Shown here: in pieces, positions 1 through 12,294 of the stretch | How the letters are laid out: the number at the start of each line of letters is the position of its first letter | Numbering within the stretch: position 1 is the stretch's first letter | Source: Ovis canadensis | Lineage: Eukaryota > Chordata > Mammalia > Artiodactyla > Bovidae | Length of the DNA stretch: 64,000 bases | Reading direction: 5' to 3' | NCBI RefSeq assembly: GCF_042477335.2 | Contig: NC_091255.1 | Span: 19,136,501 to 19,200,500 of the forward strand | Program-made: the position numbers and the translations under genes | The notes under the pieces: generated by a model | What the model was told of the DNA's origin: nothing | The model's database searches: none | The model's input: only the letters and a program-made list of their open reading frames with translations

Positions 1-1662
1 CAGTTTTTATTTAGTGCTTTTATGAATTACAAATTTAGTAATTTGTGAATTATGTAAGTTATTGAAAACATGGAAGTGTAATTTGTTTTTAATGTTAGTA
101 GGAAAACTGATTTCATTATATATCCCTAAACAGTTTTTAAATCAATAAAATCAGTGTTTCACATTTAATGCAATAAATGTTAATTTTAAGAAAAAATTAA
201 ATCTTCAGTTAGAAATTTTTTTTTTAATACAAAGAACTCTTTGCTATGGTAATTCAGTTGTTTAAAAATATTAAATCTGAAACAGTTTATTTACTGAAAT
301 AGTAAGCCTAATCTGAAAAGAAACATTCTGTCTTTGAAAATAAGTTGTAAAATTACAAAATTACATTGTAGAATTTAATGATTAACTTTGAGAGTCTATA
401 TGTTTGAACTTGAAAGTATCTGTATTAACTGCTAACGTCTTTAAAAATATATATTATTGCTTTAATTGCTTTGACTTTCTCACCATCCTCAACAAGTAAG
501 TAGGAGGAAGGTCTTCCCTTTTTTTTTTTTAATTTCAGTATTCACTGTTGTGGTAATTTGATAGAACTGTTCAACATAATATTTTGGGTTAAAGTGGTTT
601 TGGTGTGTTTGTTTTTTTAAGTCGGAATCCACAAATGCTTTAAACCCTATTCCTATTCTATGAAGGAACCTTCTATCATTTATATTATGAATATTCTTTA
701 AGATTATTGAGAAAAAAATAAATAAACATAGTTTTAGCATGGACATGCTAGAAGAAGAAGAGTGTGGAATAAACTACCCAGCCAAATGTACATTTCAGTC
801 TGGGAGACGACATGGGGAAATAAGAAGAGGACTGATTTTAGAGTCTGAAGAATCTACTCTACTTGCACCCCGGGGTTACGGAAAGGCTTGAGCCTTTTCA
901 GTAAGATGTTTGTGAAAACCATTTTTATTTCTAGCACAAACTTTGCAGTGTAGGATGTTATTTGTTTTGGGGGTAATGAATGCTAAGTTACTGCCACATA
1001 ACTGTTTTTTTTTTCCATCTTATGGCTAGTGATCAGTAGAGGTGTCTTCATTTTCTGTCTTGGAAAATTCTTTGATTTCCTGCCCTGATGTTAATCAGGG
1101 AGTAAGTCTTGTGAATTATTAAAGGAATGACAAAGTAGTAAACTAACATTCCCCCCCAAAAAATGGGTTGGTTTATGGTTGGTTTATAACATTTTGTTCA
1201 TCTCTAGATAATCCAAAGAAAACCAAAAAAATGCAGTAACAGTGTCTTGGCTTATTCTTGAAATGTATTATAAGTTTATCTTTAAGGTTGTGTAGTTAAT
1301 GTTTTGTGAAGATTTTATTCACATGTTTTTCAGTGCAACCTGCCGTGATTTTTTTAAATATCATCTTATTAAATGAGTCACTGCTTTCAAATTATTAGAC
1401 ATTTAATATCATAAACTGTAAAGAGCCATCTTTCCTTCTTCTACTTTTCATTAATTTTTTTTAGTTAATTTTTATTGGAGTAAATTACACAGTTGTGTTA
1501 GGTGCTACTGCTCAGGAAAATAAATCAGGCATACATATGCATATATACCCTTCTTTGGGAGGAATTGGGAGTTTGGGATTGACACATATACACTGTTGAA
1601 ACTGTGTATAAAATAGACAACTGAGGGGATCATTAATGTTTTGATATCCTCCTTTTATACAG
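1..1662. other. VMP1 intron, AT-rich, no gene seen
   Basis: AT-rich intronic DNA. The open frame at 489-746 (minus) has no recognisable domain. No repeat family was assigned with confidence. Confidence 0.6.
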
Positions 1663-1743
1663 GATTTCGCCTCCCGGGCTAAACTGGCAGTTCAAAATCT
1701 AGTACAGAAGGTTGGATTTTTTGGAATTCTGGCCTGTGCTTCA
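1663..1743 (+). CDS. VMP1: VMP1 coding exon (fifth from last)
   Basis: 81 bp, phase 0 at both ends, between an acceptor (tttatacag) and a donor (gtaagta). It encodes 27 residues running from [15 protein letters not shown] to GILACAS, about residues 239-265 if the protein has the usual 406 residues. This is the approach to, and start of, a hydrophobic segment of the VTT domain ([11 protein letters not shown]). It joins in frame to the exon at 5541, whose first codons are IPNP. The match to mammalian VMP1 is close to identical from memory. The next upstream exon is not in the window. Confidence 0.95.
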
Positions 1744-2640
1744 GTAAGTAAATTGTACTTAAACGGTGGGTTTATATTTTGATTCAATTTGTTTTTAAAG
1801 TGTATGAATTTTTTAAAAGTTACCACTTTTAATGAGTATGTAATTTTATTAATCATTCATCTTACTCATCAAATGAGCTGTTTTCTGTTGGTTAGCTTTC
1901 TATCTTATTTACTGACTTGTAAGTATTTCATCCTGCCATGATGACTTCAAACCTAAATGGCTTGATTCAGTAAGAAAAAAGAGACAAAATCGATCCCTCC
2001 CATAAAGAATATATAATGAAGTGCATTTAAACAAATAGCAATGACTTCATTCTTTTCAGAGTTGGAGATAGGTACTCCTTTTCCAAAGCCTCAGGCATAT
2101 AGTTATAAGGAAGAATTCATATAAAACCTCCTTAAGTGACTGTAATACCTAGCTTGGTAGTTGAAACATCTGTGGCAAGATTAAGGGCATCTGTGGCCAC
2201 AGTGAACTAAGAAACTATTTGTGTCAAACTGTTTGTGTCTCACACAAGAAACTTAAAAAAAAAAACCAAAACTTAATGTCTCAAATTGCAAATTTGTGAA
2301 ATTGCCAATCCTTGTTGAGTTGATGTTTATCTTGGTGCTTTTCTAATATAATAGAAACAGTTATATTTGAAATGAAGCATTTTGATCTAAGTTTTCTTTG
2401 GTAGTTTGTACAAAATTCTTGATAGTTCAGTGGTAGATTTGGCCAGAATAACTAGATGCACCTAGTTAATATGATAAAAGTTGCAACTGTAAGTAAAACT
2501 CAGAAGATTATTACCTGCTGGCACATAGTTTCTTTACCCATTATGTATTAGAATATGAATATATCTGAGTACCCTCGTTCCCACCATAGCAAAGTACATA
2601 CCCAAAAAGGAAAGACATTTGGTGCCAAAATTTACAGTAA

Positions 2641-2928
2641 ATCAACCCTGAATATTCATCGGAAGGACTGTTGCTGAAGCCCCAATACTTTGGTCACCTC
2701 ATGTGAAGAGCCGAGTCACTGGAAAAGACCCTGATGCTGGGAAAGCTTGAAGGCAAAGGGAGAAGGGAGCGGCAGCGGATGAGATGGTTAGATAGCATCA
2801 CTCACTCGATGGACGTAAATTTGAGCAAACTCCAGGAGACAGTAGAGGGCAACGCAAAGGAGCCTGGCACGCTACCTCTATGGGGTTGCAAAGAGCCAGG
2901 CATGATAGCAGCCGAAGAGCAGCAGCAA
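2641..2928 (+). mobile_element. BovB LINE, 3'-end fragment
   Basis: Matches the 3' end of the BovB reverse-transcriptase ORF and tail: TTTGGTCACCTCATG, CTGGAAAAGACCCTGATGCT, and GGATGAGATGGTTAGATAGC, repeated in better-preserved copies below. Diverged, with a 5' truncation. The 73-aa frame at 2734-2955 is its relic. Confidence 0.85.
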
Positions 2929-3084
2929 GCGATCAGCATTCTAGAGACAGTCTAAAATACACACGTGCCTCTGGTACTGTCTTTTAACCCTGGCAGTACT
3001 TGAAAGTTTCATCATCTAACTTTTCTTTTTATTGGAGAAGCTCTTTATCATAATATTGACAAATATTTGAGCAGTGTTTAGGTA

Positions 3085-3216
3085 TGTTGTAGTGTGATGC
3101 AGTGAGAGGAGAACTGGTTTTGGAGTCGGGCTTACTTAGGTTCTTAAACCAGATTTTCCTCCTAGCTATGTAATTTCAGTCAGTTTACTCTCTTTGAGCC
3201 CTAGTTTTCTAATTTT
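3085..3216 (+). repeat. MIR SINE, core part
   Basis: Old mammalian-wide MIR: gagtcgggc...cctagctatgtaatttcagtcag...ctctttgagccctagttttct. A Bov-tA at 3218 interrupts its 3' part, which seems to continue after 3545 (aaaatagggcatcaa). The word tttctaa flanks the insertion on both sides as a TSD. Confidence 0.7.
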
Positions 3217-3217
3217 G

Positions 3218-3544
3218 GGACTTCCCTGATGGCTCACTTGGTAAAGAATCCACCTGTAATGCAGGAGACCCCAGTTCGATTCCTGGCTTGGGAAGATCCT
3301 CTGGAGAAGGGATAGGCTACCCACTTCAGTATTCTTGGGCTTCCCTTGTGGCCCAGCTGGTAAAGAATCCGTCTGTAGTGAGGGAGACCTGGGCGCGATC
3401 CCAGGGGTCTTCCCCTGGGTTGGGAAGATCCCCTGGAGAAGGGAAAGTCTACCCACGCCAGTGTTCTGGCCTGAAGAATTCCATGGGCTGTATAGTCCAT
3501 GGGGTCACAAAGAGTCAGACACGACTAAGCGACTTTCACATTTC
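3218..3544 (+). mobile_element. Bov-tA SINE with two tRNA-derived heads
   Basis: Two successive tRNA-like heads (GGGACTTCCCTGATGGCTCA at 3217; GGGCTTCCCTTGTGGCCCAG at 3338), each followed by the GGGAAGATCC...GGAGAAGG body. One BovB-type tail follows, ending CAGACACGACTAAGCGACTT. A composite dimer of the ruminant Bov-tA family. Confidence 0.88.
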
Positions 3545-3593
3545 TAAGTTTTAAAATAGGGCATCAACACACTCATTACTGATATGAGAATTT

Positions 3594-3650
3594 AGTCAGT
3601 TCAGTCGCTCAGTTGTGTCTGACTCTGAGATCCCATGAGGATTCATCAGC
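3594..3650 (-). mobile_element. Bov-A/BovB tail fragment
   Basis: TCAGTTCAGTCGCTCAGTTG followed by tgtctgactctgagatccc is the reverse complement of the shared BovB/Bov-tA 3' tail. Short remnant. Confidence 0.65.
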
Positions 3651-3834
3651 TTTGAATCAACCCGAGTGCTTGGACAAAGAAGTGAAAGCTGTATTTCCTT
3701 TTCTCAAGGATCCTGAAATCTAGTGAGGGAGAGGGTGCTAAGTGAAAGGTACTGTGGAAACCCAGCAGTATAGGATTAAGCTGAGAGGCCTAAACGGTGA
3801 TAATATCCTTAGTTTAGAAGCTAAGAGAATAGTG

Positions 3835-4018
3835 TGGGAGCCGTGTTGCTTGGGTTGAAAGCCTGCTCTGCCGCCACTGATTATGAACAAATTGCTTGAC
3901 CTGTCTGTCTCACTTTTCTTATCTATAAAATGGATGTCATATCATGTAACATTGTTTTGGAAATTGAGTTGATGTAAAAATCCTAGAAAAGCACATAACA
4001 ATTCAGTAAGAGTTAGCT
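3835..4018 (+). repeat. MIR SINE
   Basis: Nearly full-length MIR: ...gcttgggttgaaagcctgctctgccgcc...acaaattgcttgacctgtctgtctcactttt...ataaaatggatgtcat. About 180 bp, plus orientation. Confidence 0.8.
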
Positions 4019-5540
4019 TTCCTCATTCCTGGGGAAAATACAAGTACCTTCGATTTATTGAAGCAAAAGTATTTATTCTTTGGCATTCACCTATACCTGT
4101 ATCTTCCCTGCTAAAATTCCACTTTCTATGCTGGCCAGTCTTCTTTATTTTTGACTAGGAATAGTCAATTTTTAACATAAATTGATAGATCTGACCCTCT
4201 AGGAAATTAATATATATATTAAAGTATTAAAAATATATATACTTGATTTAAGGTGAGGTAAGTAAAGAGTAAGGTAAGGAGAAGTTTATTAATTAGTAAT
4301 TTTGTTGTTAACATTTAAACTAAGATAAACAAAGCTAGCAGAGGGAAAGTCTCAAAGCTACATAATAGTTCTTTTTATTCTAATCTTCCTTTCTGTATAT
4401 TAGGTTAACAATTGAAAAAAAGTAAATAACATGCCTTTGTAATAACAAACATTGATTATTCTCTTCTGAGAGTATCCAACATACAATTTCTAATTTTTAT
4501 CCACTCTGATTTGCATATCTTGTATACTTTAATTTCCATTTCAGTATGCGGTTAAGCCTGATAATAAGGGGACTCTATTAAAATTTTAATTCATAGAGTT
4601 GTGAGAGTCATATGAGGAAATAAAAGAAATGACGGTTATAAGGATGTGGAAGTGATACAATTATTAAATGGTTGTAAGACATGAAATTACAGAAAGCATT
4701 TAAATTTGGATAAGAAAAATTGTATTATTGAATTTGAGTATTATTAATAAAAGAATACTTGAATTCTGAGTTAGTTATGGCATTGTTTTAAAAAAAATAC
4801 GTGACAAATATCTTTTAAACAACTGGACTTTTCCTTGGAAGTGCAAACATGAAATTATATAAATTAATTAGCTTATAAATGGTTCCACCAACAGACACAA
4901 GGACAAGAGTCCTTCTTTGGGAGAAGAATGGATGAAGTGCTCAGAAACAGCTTGTGGTTTCTTTGCATTTTTGCATGAAATTATCTTTTAGCATTCTTGA
5001 AATGTGGGAATATTCAGGAAAAGTATTTGTTGTGAATCACTTCTTTGTCTGGGACTGAGTATTCACAACATCTGTATCTGTGCTCTGTGTTTCCACACTT
5101 GATTTTTTCCTAGAATAAATCACATGGCCCTGTGGCCTTGGACTGTCATACAGTAAAATACAAATAATTAACTTTTTAATGTTGAAAAATGAAAGCATAT
5201 CCCACCTGTAAATGTATTTGTGAATTTACAAGAATGTTTTCTATAGAGTGGAGCACTTTCTAGATAACCTTATTTCAAGCCAAAGATTTTAGGACCCTAA
5301 TAACTACTGAAATAATCTTGAGGCTTTTTCTTCATTTATACCTCACTGCTGTCAAATGGTCAAGTATCTACCGAATGGGATTAAATTCCAGGCAGTCTAG
5401 CACTGATCAGGGAATCCATACCTCTCTTTGCAGTGGTAGACAAGGATTAATGCATAATTCCACACACCTGTAGCTAGTAAAATTAAACTGTTTTTGGATT
5501 ATATATGGACGTTTCATTTTACTTTTTCTTTTTTGAATAG
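4019..5540. other. VMP1 intron, no gene or repeat assigned
   Basis: AT-rich intronic sequence with a short (TA)n stretch near 4209-4242. Nothing else stands out. Confidence 0.5.
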
Positions 5541-5711
<171 letters not shown>

Positions 5712-5837
5712 TGAAAACATATTCCCCTTGCTCTTTCCAAGACAAATTGTTAGGATTTTGAGTTCTGCTTCTTGGTGCATTGGTATTCAGACACAGAACA
5801 TCACTGAAGATTACTGAACTGGGGGCAGTTTTCCCTT

Positions 5838-5945
5838 CTGTTGGAAAATTATTCCCCTCTTTCTTCCTTGTTTTATTTCTTTCCTTCTTTTTTTCTTTTG
5901 TCCCTTCCTTTCTCTCTCTCTTTATTTTACTTTTGCCTTCTGAAA
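5838..5945 (+). repeat. Polypyrimidine (CT-rich) tract
   Basis: About 100 bp almost purely C/T on the plus strand, including CTCTCTCTCT. The overlapping open frames on both strands (5701-6057 minus; 5780-6044 plus) are low-complexity artefacts. Confidence 0.8.
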
Positions 5946-6539
5946 CTTTTAATCCAAGACTTTTACCAAACAAAAACTGATCATGAGCTGAGGAAGTATT
6001 CTCTTTCATTAATTCTACTTTTCTTTCACATATTCTATATATAACACTTCCTCTCAAGGCACCAGTATCCTTTACAAAATACCAGCCAGGTGTTAGTGTG
6101 GAGAATGGAGAAGAAAGTGGGCCCTGAGGAGGCGAAGAGCTGTGGGTTTTGGTTAGAGAAGTGAGAATCTGCTAGTCTCGAAGCCACTTTAACATAGTCT
6201 TTAGGATAAGGGTGTGGGGGTGTGCGTGTGTGCTAGAGCAGAGAAAAGAGACCAAGGACTTAAATAAGAGGAGATGAATATATGCTTCTAAGACTTTGAT
6301 ATGAGTTGATAGGAGTAGTATAAAAAGCAAATCCTACTGGAATAAAATAGAGTTAACATGGAAAAGATTATCTTAATTAATGAGGCTTGCAAGGAAGCAT
6401 TCACCAGAGGAACAGTGAGTAATGTCTTCAACCCTGCTCTGATTCCATAATAATTGAAAGGACATCTGTCCCCCAAGTTTCTACTCATCACCTCTCTACC
6501 TCCAGTTCTTACAAGAGAGGAATAAAAAGGAAGACTTGA

Positions 6540-6716
6540 AGGTCAAGAATCCGCCTGGCCATGCAGGGGGAGCAGGTTCAATCCCCGGTCGAGGGGGCAA
6601 GTAAGCCTACACACTGCAACTAGAGAGTGTGCACCACGGTGAAGATCCCATGTGCCACAGCTAAGACCCGAGGCAGCCAAACAGATAAATAAATTATTAT
6701 TTTTTTAAAAAAAAAA
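6540..6716 (+). mobile_element. CHR-type tRNA SINE
   Basis: tRNA-derived head lacking its first bases (agaatccgcctggccatgc, B-box-like GGTTCAATCCCC), then the CHR body (cactgcaactagagagtg... gaagatcccatgtgccacag) and an A-rich tail. Confidence 0.8.
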
Positions 6717-7204
6717 GGAAAACTTGAGCTACTTCTGCCTGCCCAGTTTCTAATACTAGATTTTGGTGTTTAGGGTGAGTTTATTGAGCTTGTCTTCTAA
6801 TCCTGCCATGATAATCACTTAAAATTTCAAGACTTTTTCTCCTTCAAGGAATATAGTTTCTCCTACTTATATTAAGTAAGTGTGTTGTTCAAGACAGTGG
6901 GTTTTTAAATACTGGAATGCTAGTTATTTGGTTAAGATTTAAAATACTGTAATAGGATTTTTCTAATAATAAAGTCATTTTGCTTTTTGAAATCCTTTGA
7001 GAGTGTTAATACTTAAGGTACGATAACAGATTCTTTTCATTCCCTTTATAACAGCAACTTCTCTAGGAATCCATAAACTTTATATATTCTGCTTTATGAA
7101 TTATACTTTCTATAAAATATGGTAAAATATATTATGCTGAAAGTACCCTATAGTTAAATAGAGTTTTTAACATTCTCAGTTTTTTTTTTCAAGTTATGAT
7201 AGTA

Positions 7205-7436
7205 ATGCTTAATTTTTTAATATAGTGCTTCACACTTTAAAGTACTTAATGTATGCCATCTGATTTAATTCTTATAATCCTGGGATAGAGAAATTATTAC
7301 TCCCATTTTGTAATTATCAAACTTAGAGAAGGAAGTAGGCGATAGTTGCCTAAAAGAGTAAGTAACAGCTGGAATTTGAACCTGAGTCTTTTGGCTTCAA
7401 CTTCATTGTTCTTTCCACTCTTTTGCATTGCCTTAC
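7205..7436 (-). repeat. MIR SINE
   Basis: Reverse-complement MIR hallmarks: ctgatttaattcttataatcctg, tactcccattttgtaattatc, tagagaaggaagtaggcg, gaatttgaacctgag. A second minus-oriented MIR follows at about 7455-7600 (aggacctatgccaagcag, tgtgatgtggttattatcc). Confidence 0.75.
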
Positions 7437-8194
7437 TGTAATTTATTTATATGATCACAAAAACTGAAATGTTTAAGGCCTGTTATTTGTCAGGACCTAT
7501 GCCAAGCAGTTTGCATTGGTTATCTCAGAACAATCCTGTGATGTGGTTATTATCCACATTTCATAGATGGGAGGGCCTAGAATTCAAACCAAACTCTAAA
7601 GTCAAAGCTCATTCATTCCCTGTATCTATGTGGAAGCAAAGAAAGAATACGAAATCCATCTGTGTTTCTGAAAGGAAAAAAATCTGAGTTCCTTCACTAA
7701 ACTGAGACCACGGGATATGATTGTTGTGTTCCGTTGTATCAGACAGACATACTTTCTAAAGGCAGGTCACTTGATGTGCATCCAGATGTAGCTCAGGGCC
7801 ACAAACATTTCTCATTCCTTGGGTAAGCAGTATTAGTGAGTAATATAAACATTACAAATATTTCTAAAACAATAGGGCAGACACTACACACAGACTTTTC
7901 TGTAATCTGATAGTAAACTCTTCTGGTCCTCTTCTCTTTTTTCCTCAGTTTAAACTTCCCTTGATATATACTGTTACTTTTATTTATATCTTGCTATCTG
8001 TTAAACATCCCTTAAAAGAAATCAACCCACCTAATGTTAATTAAGGGTTTCTCTTTCTACTGGACCGGTTCAATTCCTGTGCCTGTATACAGTCCCTTCG
8101 AAATATTTCCCTTCTCCTAAATGATGAAGAGAAGAAGTCAACATGCTTATATAATATTTCATGTACCGTATAATTTACTTACCATGTGTATTAT

Positions 8195-8350
8195 TTATTG
8201 CCTCTCAGCTTTCTCCCTACCACCAAATGCACACATACTGAAATATAAGCTCCGTGAGGACAGTTTTTTGTTTCTTGGCTCTCCGAGGTATTCTAGTGCC
8301 TAGAATAGCATCTGGCATGTAGTTAGCACTCAGTAAATATTTAATATATG
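8195..8350 (+). repeat. L2 LINE, 3' end
   Basis: ATAAGCTCCGTGAGGACAG and CCTAGAATAGCATCTGGCAT...AGCACTCAGTAAATATTTAA is the typical L2 3' tail. Confidence 0.75.
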
Positions 8351-8800
8351 ATTCAGCCTATGATTCTTCTTTCCAGAATCTGGAGGAATCTTCTTTTGCA
8401 GATGTATAGTTTCTTCTTTGTTCTCTTGGCGCCATTAGTTCCCTATACTCATATCTTTTTTTTTTTTTCTACTCTACCCTTATTTTCTTTGTACACATGG
8501 TTGATTGGGCTCTTTGGGGATCCGTGCCTTTTTTTTTTATTTGGTAGAATCCCCATTCAGATGATTCTGAGACATACGTTCTTAAGTGTCTTGCCCAGCA
8601 CAGTGAATTTTCAAACTGTTATATATAAAAAGAAAGTCTTGTTTTGTTTTCAAGAAATGAAATTGTGCAATTATCCTGGCATTGGCTTATTTTGAATGTT
8701 AGGAAATGATGGTAGGGAAAGCACGTGGTGCAGTCACTGACAGGCAAATCATTAGCTCTGTTTTTTAGTGAAAGATCTATAGCTCTGAGTAACTGGCTTT

Positions 8801-8836
8801 TAGTATGGATACTTAATTTAGTATGGATACTTAATA
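8801..8836 (+). repeat. 18-bp tandem duplication
   Basis: TAGTATGGATACTTAAT occurs at 8801-8817 and again at 8819-8835, an exact two-copy tandem repeat with an 18-bp period. Confidence 0.9.
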
Positions 8837-9010
8837 TATTAATGCTTTTCTCATAAATGATCTACAGTCTTATTAGCTTCATAATCTTCATAGACCGTTT
8901 GTATAGGATTGTTTATAAATCATCATCTGTCTTGTAACTGTTTGATATCTATATGTGCTTAATTTTTTCATAAGATAAGAAATATCTTTTTCACATTAGT
9001 AGATACCTAA

Positions 9011-9206
9011 GTGAAGTGAAAGTTGCTCAGTTGTGTCCAACTCTTTGCGACCCCTGGACTATACAGTCCATGGAATTCTCCAGGCCAGAATCCTGGAGTG
9101 GGTAGCTATTCCCTTCTCCAGGGGATCTTCCTAACCCAGGGATCAAACCCAAGTCTCCTACATTGCAGGAGAATTCTTTACCAGGTGAGCCACTAGGGAA
9201 GCCCAA
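9011..9206 (-). mobile_element. Bov-tA SINE
   Basis: Minus orientation: the tail (AGTTGCTCAGTTGTGTCCAA) comes first and the tRNA head (GGTGAGCCACTAGGGAAGCC) last. Full-length monomer. Confidence 0.92.
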
Positions 9207-9556
9207 TAGATACCTTAACAAATACCAAAAAGGATATGAACTTGTTTTTCTAGCCTTATTTCTTTCTCACATATCCATCTGTGCATCTGTCAGTGTCTTT
9301 GTTAACCCTAGGACGTTGATGAAGAAAATATCATTGCCTGATTAATCTTCTACCTGAAATAACAAGCTTTTGTCTGAATTAACCACTTTACTGAGATACA
9401 CCGTGGATGGCTAACAGGATGTTATTTAATTTCACTTCCCTCCCATTTAGTTATATAGGCTGTAGTTATTATTTAATGCACAGTAACAAAGCACTGGAGA
9501 GTTTGTTTTTAGGAATTAAAAGAATTTAGAATTACTCATATTAATTCAGAGAATTG

Positions 9557-9771
9557 GACTTCCCAGGTGACTCAGTGGTAGAGAATCCACCTGCCAATGC
9601 AGGAGATGCGGGTTTGATCTCTGGCTCAGGAAGGTCCCCTGGAGAAGGAAATGGCAACCTACTCTAAGTAGTCCCACCTGGGAAATCCCGTGGACAGAGA
9701 GCCTGGTGGGCTACAGTTCACGGGGTAGCAAAAGAGCCAGACATCACTTAGTGACTAAACCTCAACAACAA
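9557..9771 (+). mobile_element. Bov-tA SINE
   Basis: Head GGACTTCCCAGGTGACTCAG, body GGTCCCCTGGAGAAGGAAAT, tail AGAGCCAGACATCACTTAG, then a CAACAACAAC end. The 'tcagagaatt' word at 9546 and 9776 is its likely TSD. Confidence 0.9.
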
Positions 9772-10305
9772 CAATTCAGAGAATTATTATCAGTCCTTTA
9801 AAGCTAAATTTTAATATCATTTTCTAGAATCTCAAATTAGTTGTACTTACGTGACCTTTTCTTTCTTTCTGTGAACTTCTGTAATACATTGTTTTTACTG
9901 CTGAGGCCTTTACAGTTTATCCTTATACGTATTATTTTTTGTACTTAATCGTCTTTATAATGTATATCGGAAAATTTGTAAATTTCTTCAGCATATTAAA
10001 GAAGTATTCTTCCCATCTTTGTGTTCCATGAAAGTCTTATTAATGCTTACATTATCCATAGTAAGTACTTTTTGTAATATTTGCTGAGTTGAAAATATTT
10101 GCTACCTGTAAGCCTAAAGGCATCTTTCTTTATGAGTTAAGTAAGGTATCAATATCTTAATTAATGAAGAATACCTCAGTAACACCAAACAGAAAATTAC
10201 CCAGATCTGATAAAGATTCCCCAAAACTTGTTGATATCTTTGCTTGTACCCTCAGCCTGAAAATCCAAGCTTATTCAGGATCTGAGAATGAAACTTTCAG
10301 TGATA

Positions 10306-11881
10306 CTTTTTTTTTAGTTGGCATATAATTGCTTTACAATGTCGTGTTAGTTTCTGCTGTACAGCAGCGCAAATCAGCCATAAGAATACATGTATGGCCT
10401 CCCTCTTGAGCCTCTCCCCCACCCACCTCCCTGCCCCACTCCTCTAGGCCATCACGGAGCGCAGAGCTCGCTGTGCTGTGCAGCAGCCTCCCCTAGCTGT
10501 CTGTGTTACGGGGTAGTGTGTGCATGTCAGTGCATCTCTCCCAGTTCACCCCGCCCGCTCCTGCTCCTTGGTGCACCCGCAAGTCTCTTCTCCACATCTG
10601 TGTCTCTATTCCCGCCCTGCAGATAGGTTCATCAGTACCATTTTTCTAGACACCATAGATGTGCATTAATATACTATATTTGTTGGCTGAGTAGTAATCC
10701 ATTGTATATATATACCACATCCTGTGTATCCATTCATCTGTTGATGGGCATTTAGGTTGATTCCATGTCCTGGCAATTGTAAATAGCGCAGCAGTGAGCA
10801 TTGGGGTACATGTGTCTCTTTGAATTATGGTTTTCTCAGTTTATATGCCCTGTAGTGGGATTACTGGGTCATTTGCTAGTTTTATTTTTAGTTTTTTGAG
10901 AAACCTCTATACTGTTCTCCATAGTGGTTGTATTAATTTACATTTCCACCAACCGTGCAAGAGGGTTCCCTTTTCTCTACATCCTCTCCAGCATTGTTTG
11001 TAGATTTTTTTGTCGGTGGCCATTCTGACAAGTGTGGAGTGATACCTCATTGTAGTTCAGTTTGCATTTCTGTAATAATGAGCATTGTTGAGCATCTTTT
11101 CAGGTATTTATTGGTCATCTGTATGTCTTCTTTGGAGAAATGTTTGTTTAGGTCTCCCACCCATTTTTTTATTGGGTTGTTTGTGTTTTTGACATTGAGC
11201 TGCATGAGCTTGTATATTTTGGAGATTAATCCTTTGTCAGTTGCTTCCTTTGCAAATATTTTCTCCTTTTCTGAGAGTTGTCTTTTCGTCTTGTTTATGG
11301 TTTCCTTTGCTGTGCAAGAGCTTTCTAAGTTTAATTAGGTCCCATTTGTTTAATTTTGTTTTCATTACCCTAGGAGGTCAAGAAAGATGTTGCTGCCATT
11401 TATGTCAGAGTGTTCTGCCTGTTTTCCTCTAAGAGTTTTAGTATCTGGCCTTACATTTAGCTCTTTAATCCACTTTTAGTTTATTTTTTGTATGGTGTTA
11501 GGAAGTGTTCTAATTTCTTCCTTTTACTTGTAGCTGTCCAGTCTTCCCAGCACCGTCTATTGAAGAAGCTCTGTTGTCCATTGTATATTCTTTCTTCTTT
11601 GTTAAGGACAAGGTGACCTAGGTGTGTGAGGTTTGTCTCTGGTCTTTCTGTCCTCTTCCATTGATCTGTATTTCTGTTTTTGTTGCAGTACCATACCATC
11701 TTGATTACTGTATCTTTGCAGTGTAGTCTGAAGTCAGGGAGCTTAATTTGTCTAGCTCTTATTCTTCCTCAAGATTGCTTTGACTATTCAAGTTATTTTG
11801 TAAAAACTTTCCATAAAGGATATGGAAGATCCTCTGGATTAGATTTAGCCCGGACACCTGTCATCAAACTGATCAGCTTTA
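10306..11881 (-). mobile_element. Ruminant L1 LINE, 5'-truncated
   Basis: Starts with a T run (the antisense poly(A) tail), then the antisense L1 3' UTR (catataattgctttacaatg, gctgtacagcagcgcaaatc) and the antisense end of ORF2 to about 11818. The last ~60 bp before 11882 are unassigned. TTTCAGTGAT at 10295-10304 and 11883-11892 is the likely TSD. Open frames here are antisense relics. Confidence 0.85.
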
Positions 11882-12116
11882 ATTTCAGTGATGGAGGCCA
11901 TACGGGAACCCATGACTTCAGTTGTATACACCATTCTAAAACACAGAACATGTGGAAGCCTTGGGTTTCATGACTCATATTTTTCCCTCAGACATGGTCA
12001 TGTATCCTGGCAAGATGAGAACTGTGCTTAAGGAAAAACATCTTTAAAATACAAAGTAGGTAGCATTTGTCAAATGGTGTTTGGTTTTGTTTTATAAGAG
12101 CCTTTTAAATTGCAGT

Positions 12117-12136
12117 TAGCAGCAGCAGCAGCAGCA
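12117..12136 (+). repeat. AGC trinucleotide microsatellite
   Basis: Five to six AGC/GCA units in the VMP1 intron, about 100 bp before the exon at 12233. Confidence 0.85.
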
Positions 12137-12232
12137 TGGTTACCTTTTTAGACTGTTATCAGAATTGTGAGTTTAAATTGGTTTTCTTGATGATAAGAGA
12201 AATATTTATTTTAACTGGCATTTTCTTTACAG

Positions 12233-12294
12233 AAAATCTTCGTTATCGTAACATTCAGCAAACACATAGTGGAGCAGATGGTGGCTTTCATTGG
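12233..12294 (+). CDS. VMP1: VMP1 coding exon (third from last)
   Basis: 62 bp, acceptor ttctttacag, donor gtgagt. It starts in phase 0 and ends after two bases of a Gly codon (GG), completed by the first base of the exon at 31957. It encodes KIFVIVTFSKHIVEQMVAFI plus the split Gly. A short AGC microsatellite lies about 100 bp upstream of the acceptor. The intron that follows is 19.7 kb and holds most of the BovB copies on this side of the window. Confidence 0.95.

Noticed and set aside
3241..3300. tRNA genes at SINE heads (A/B-box-like words)
   Set aside because: Bov-tA and CHR heads are tRNA-derived but do not fold as intact tRNAs and occur as dispersed repeats.
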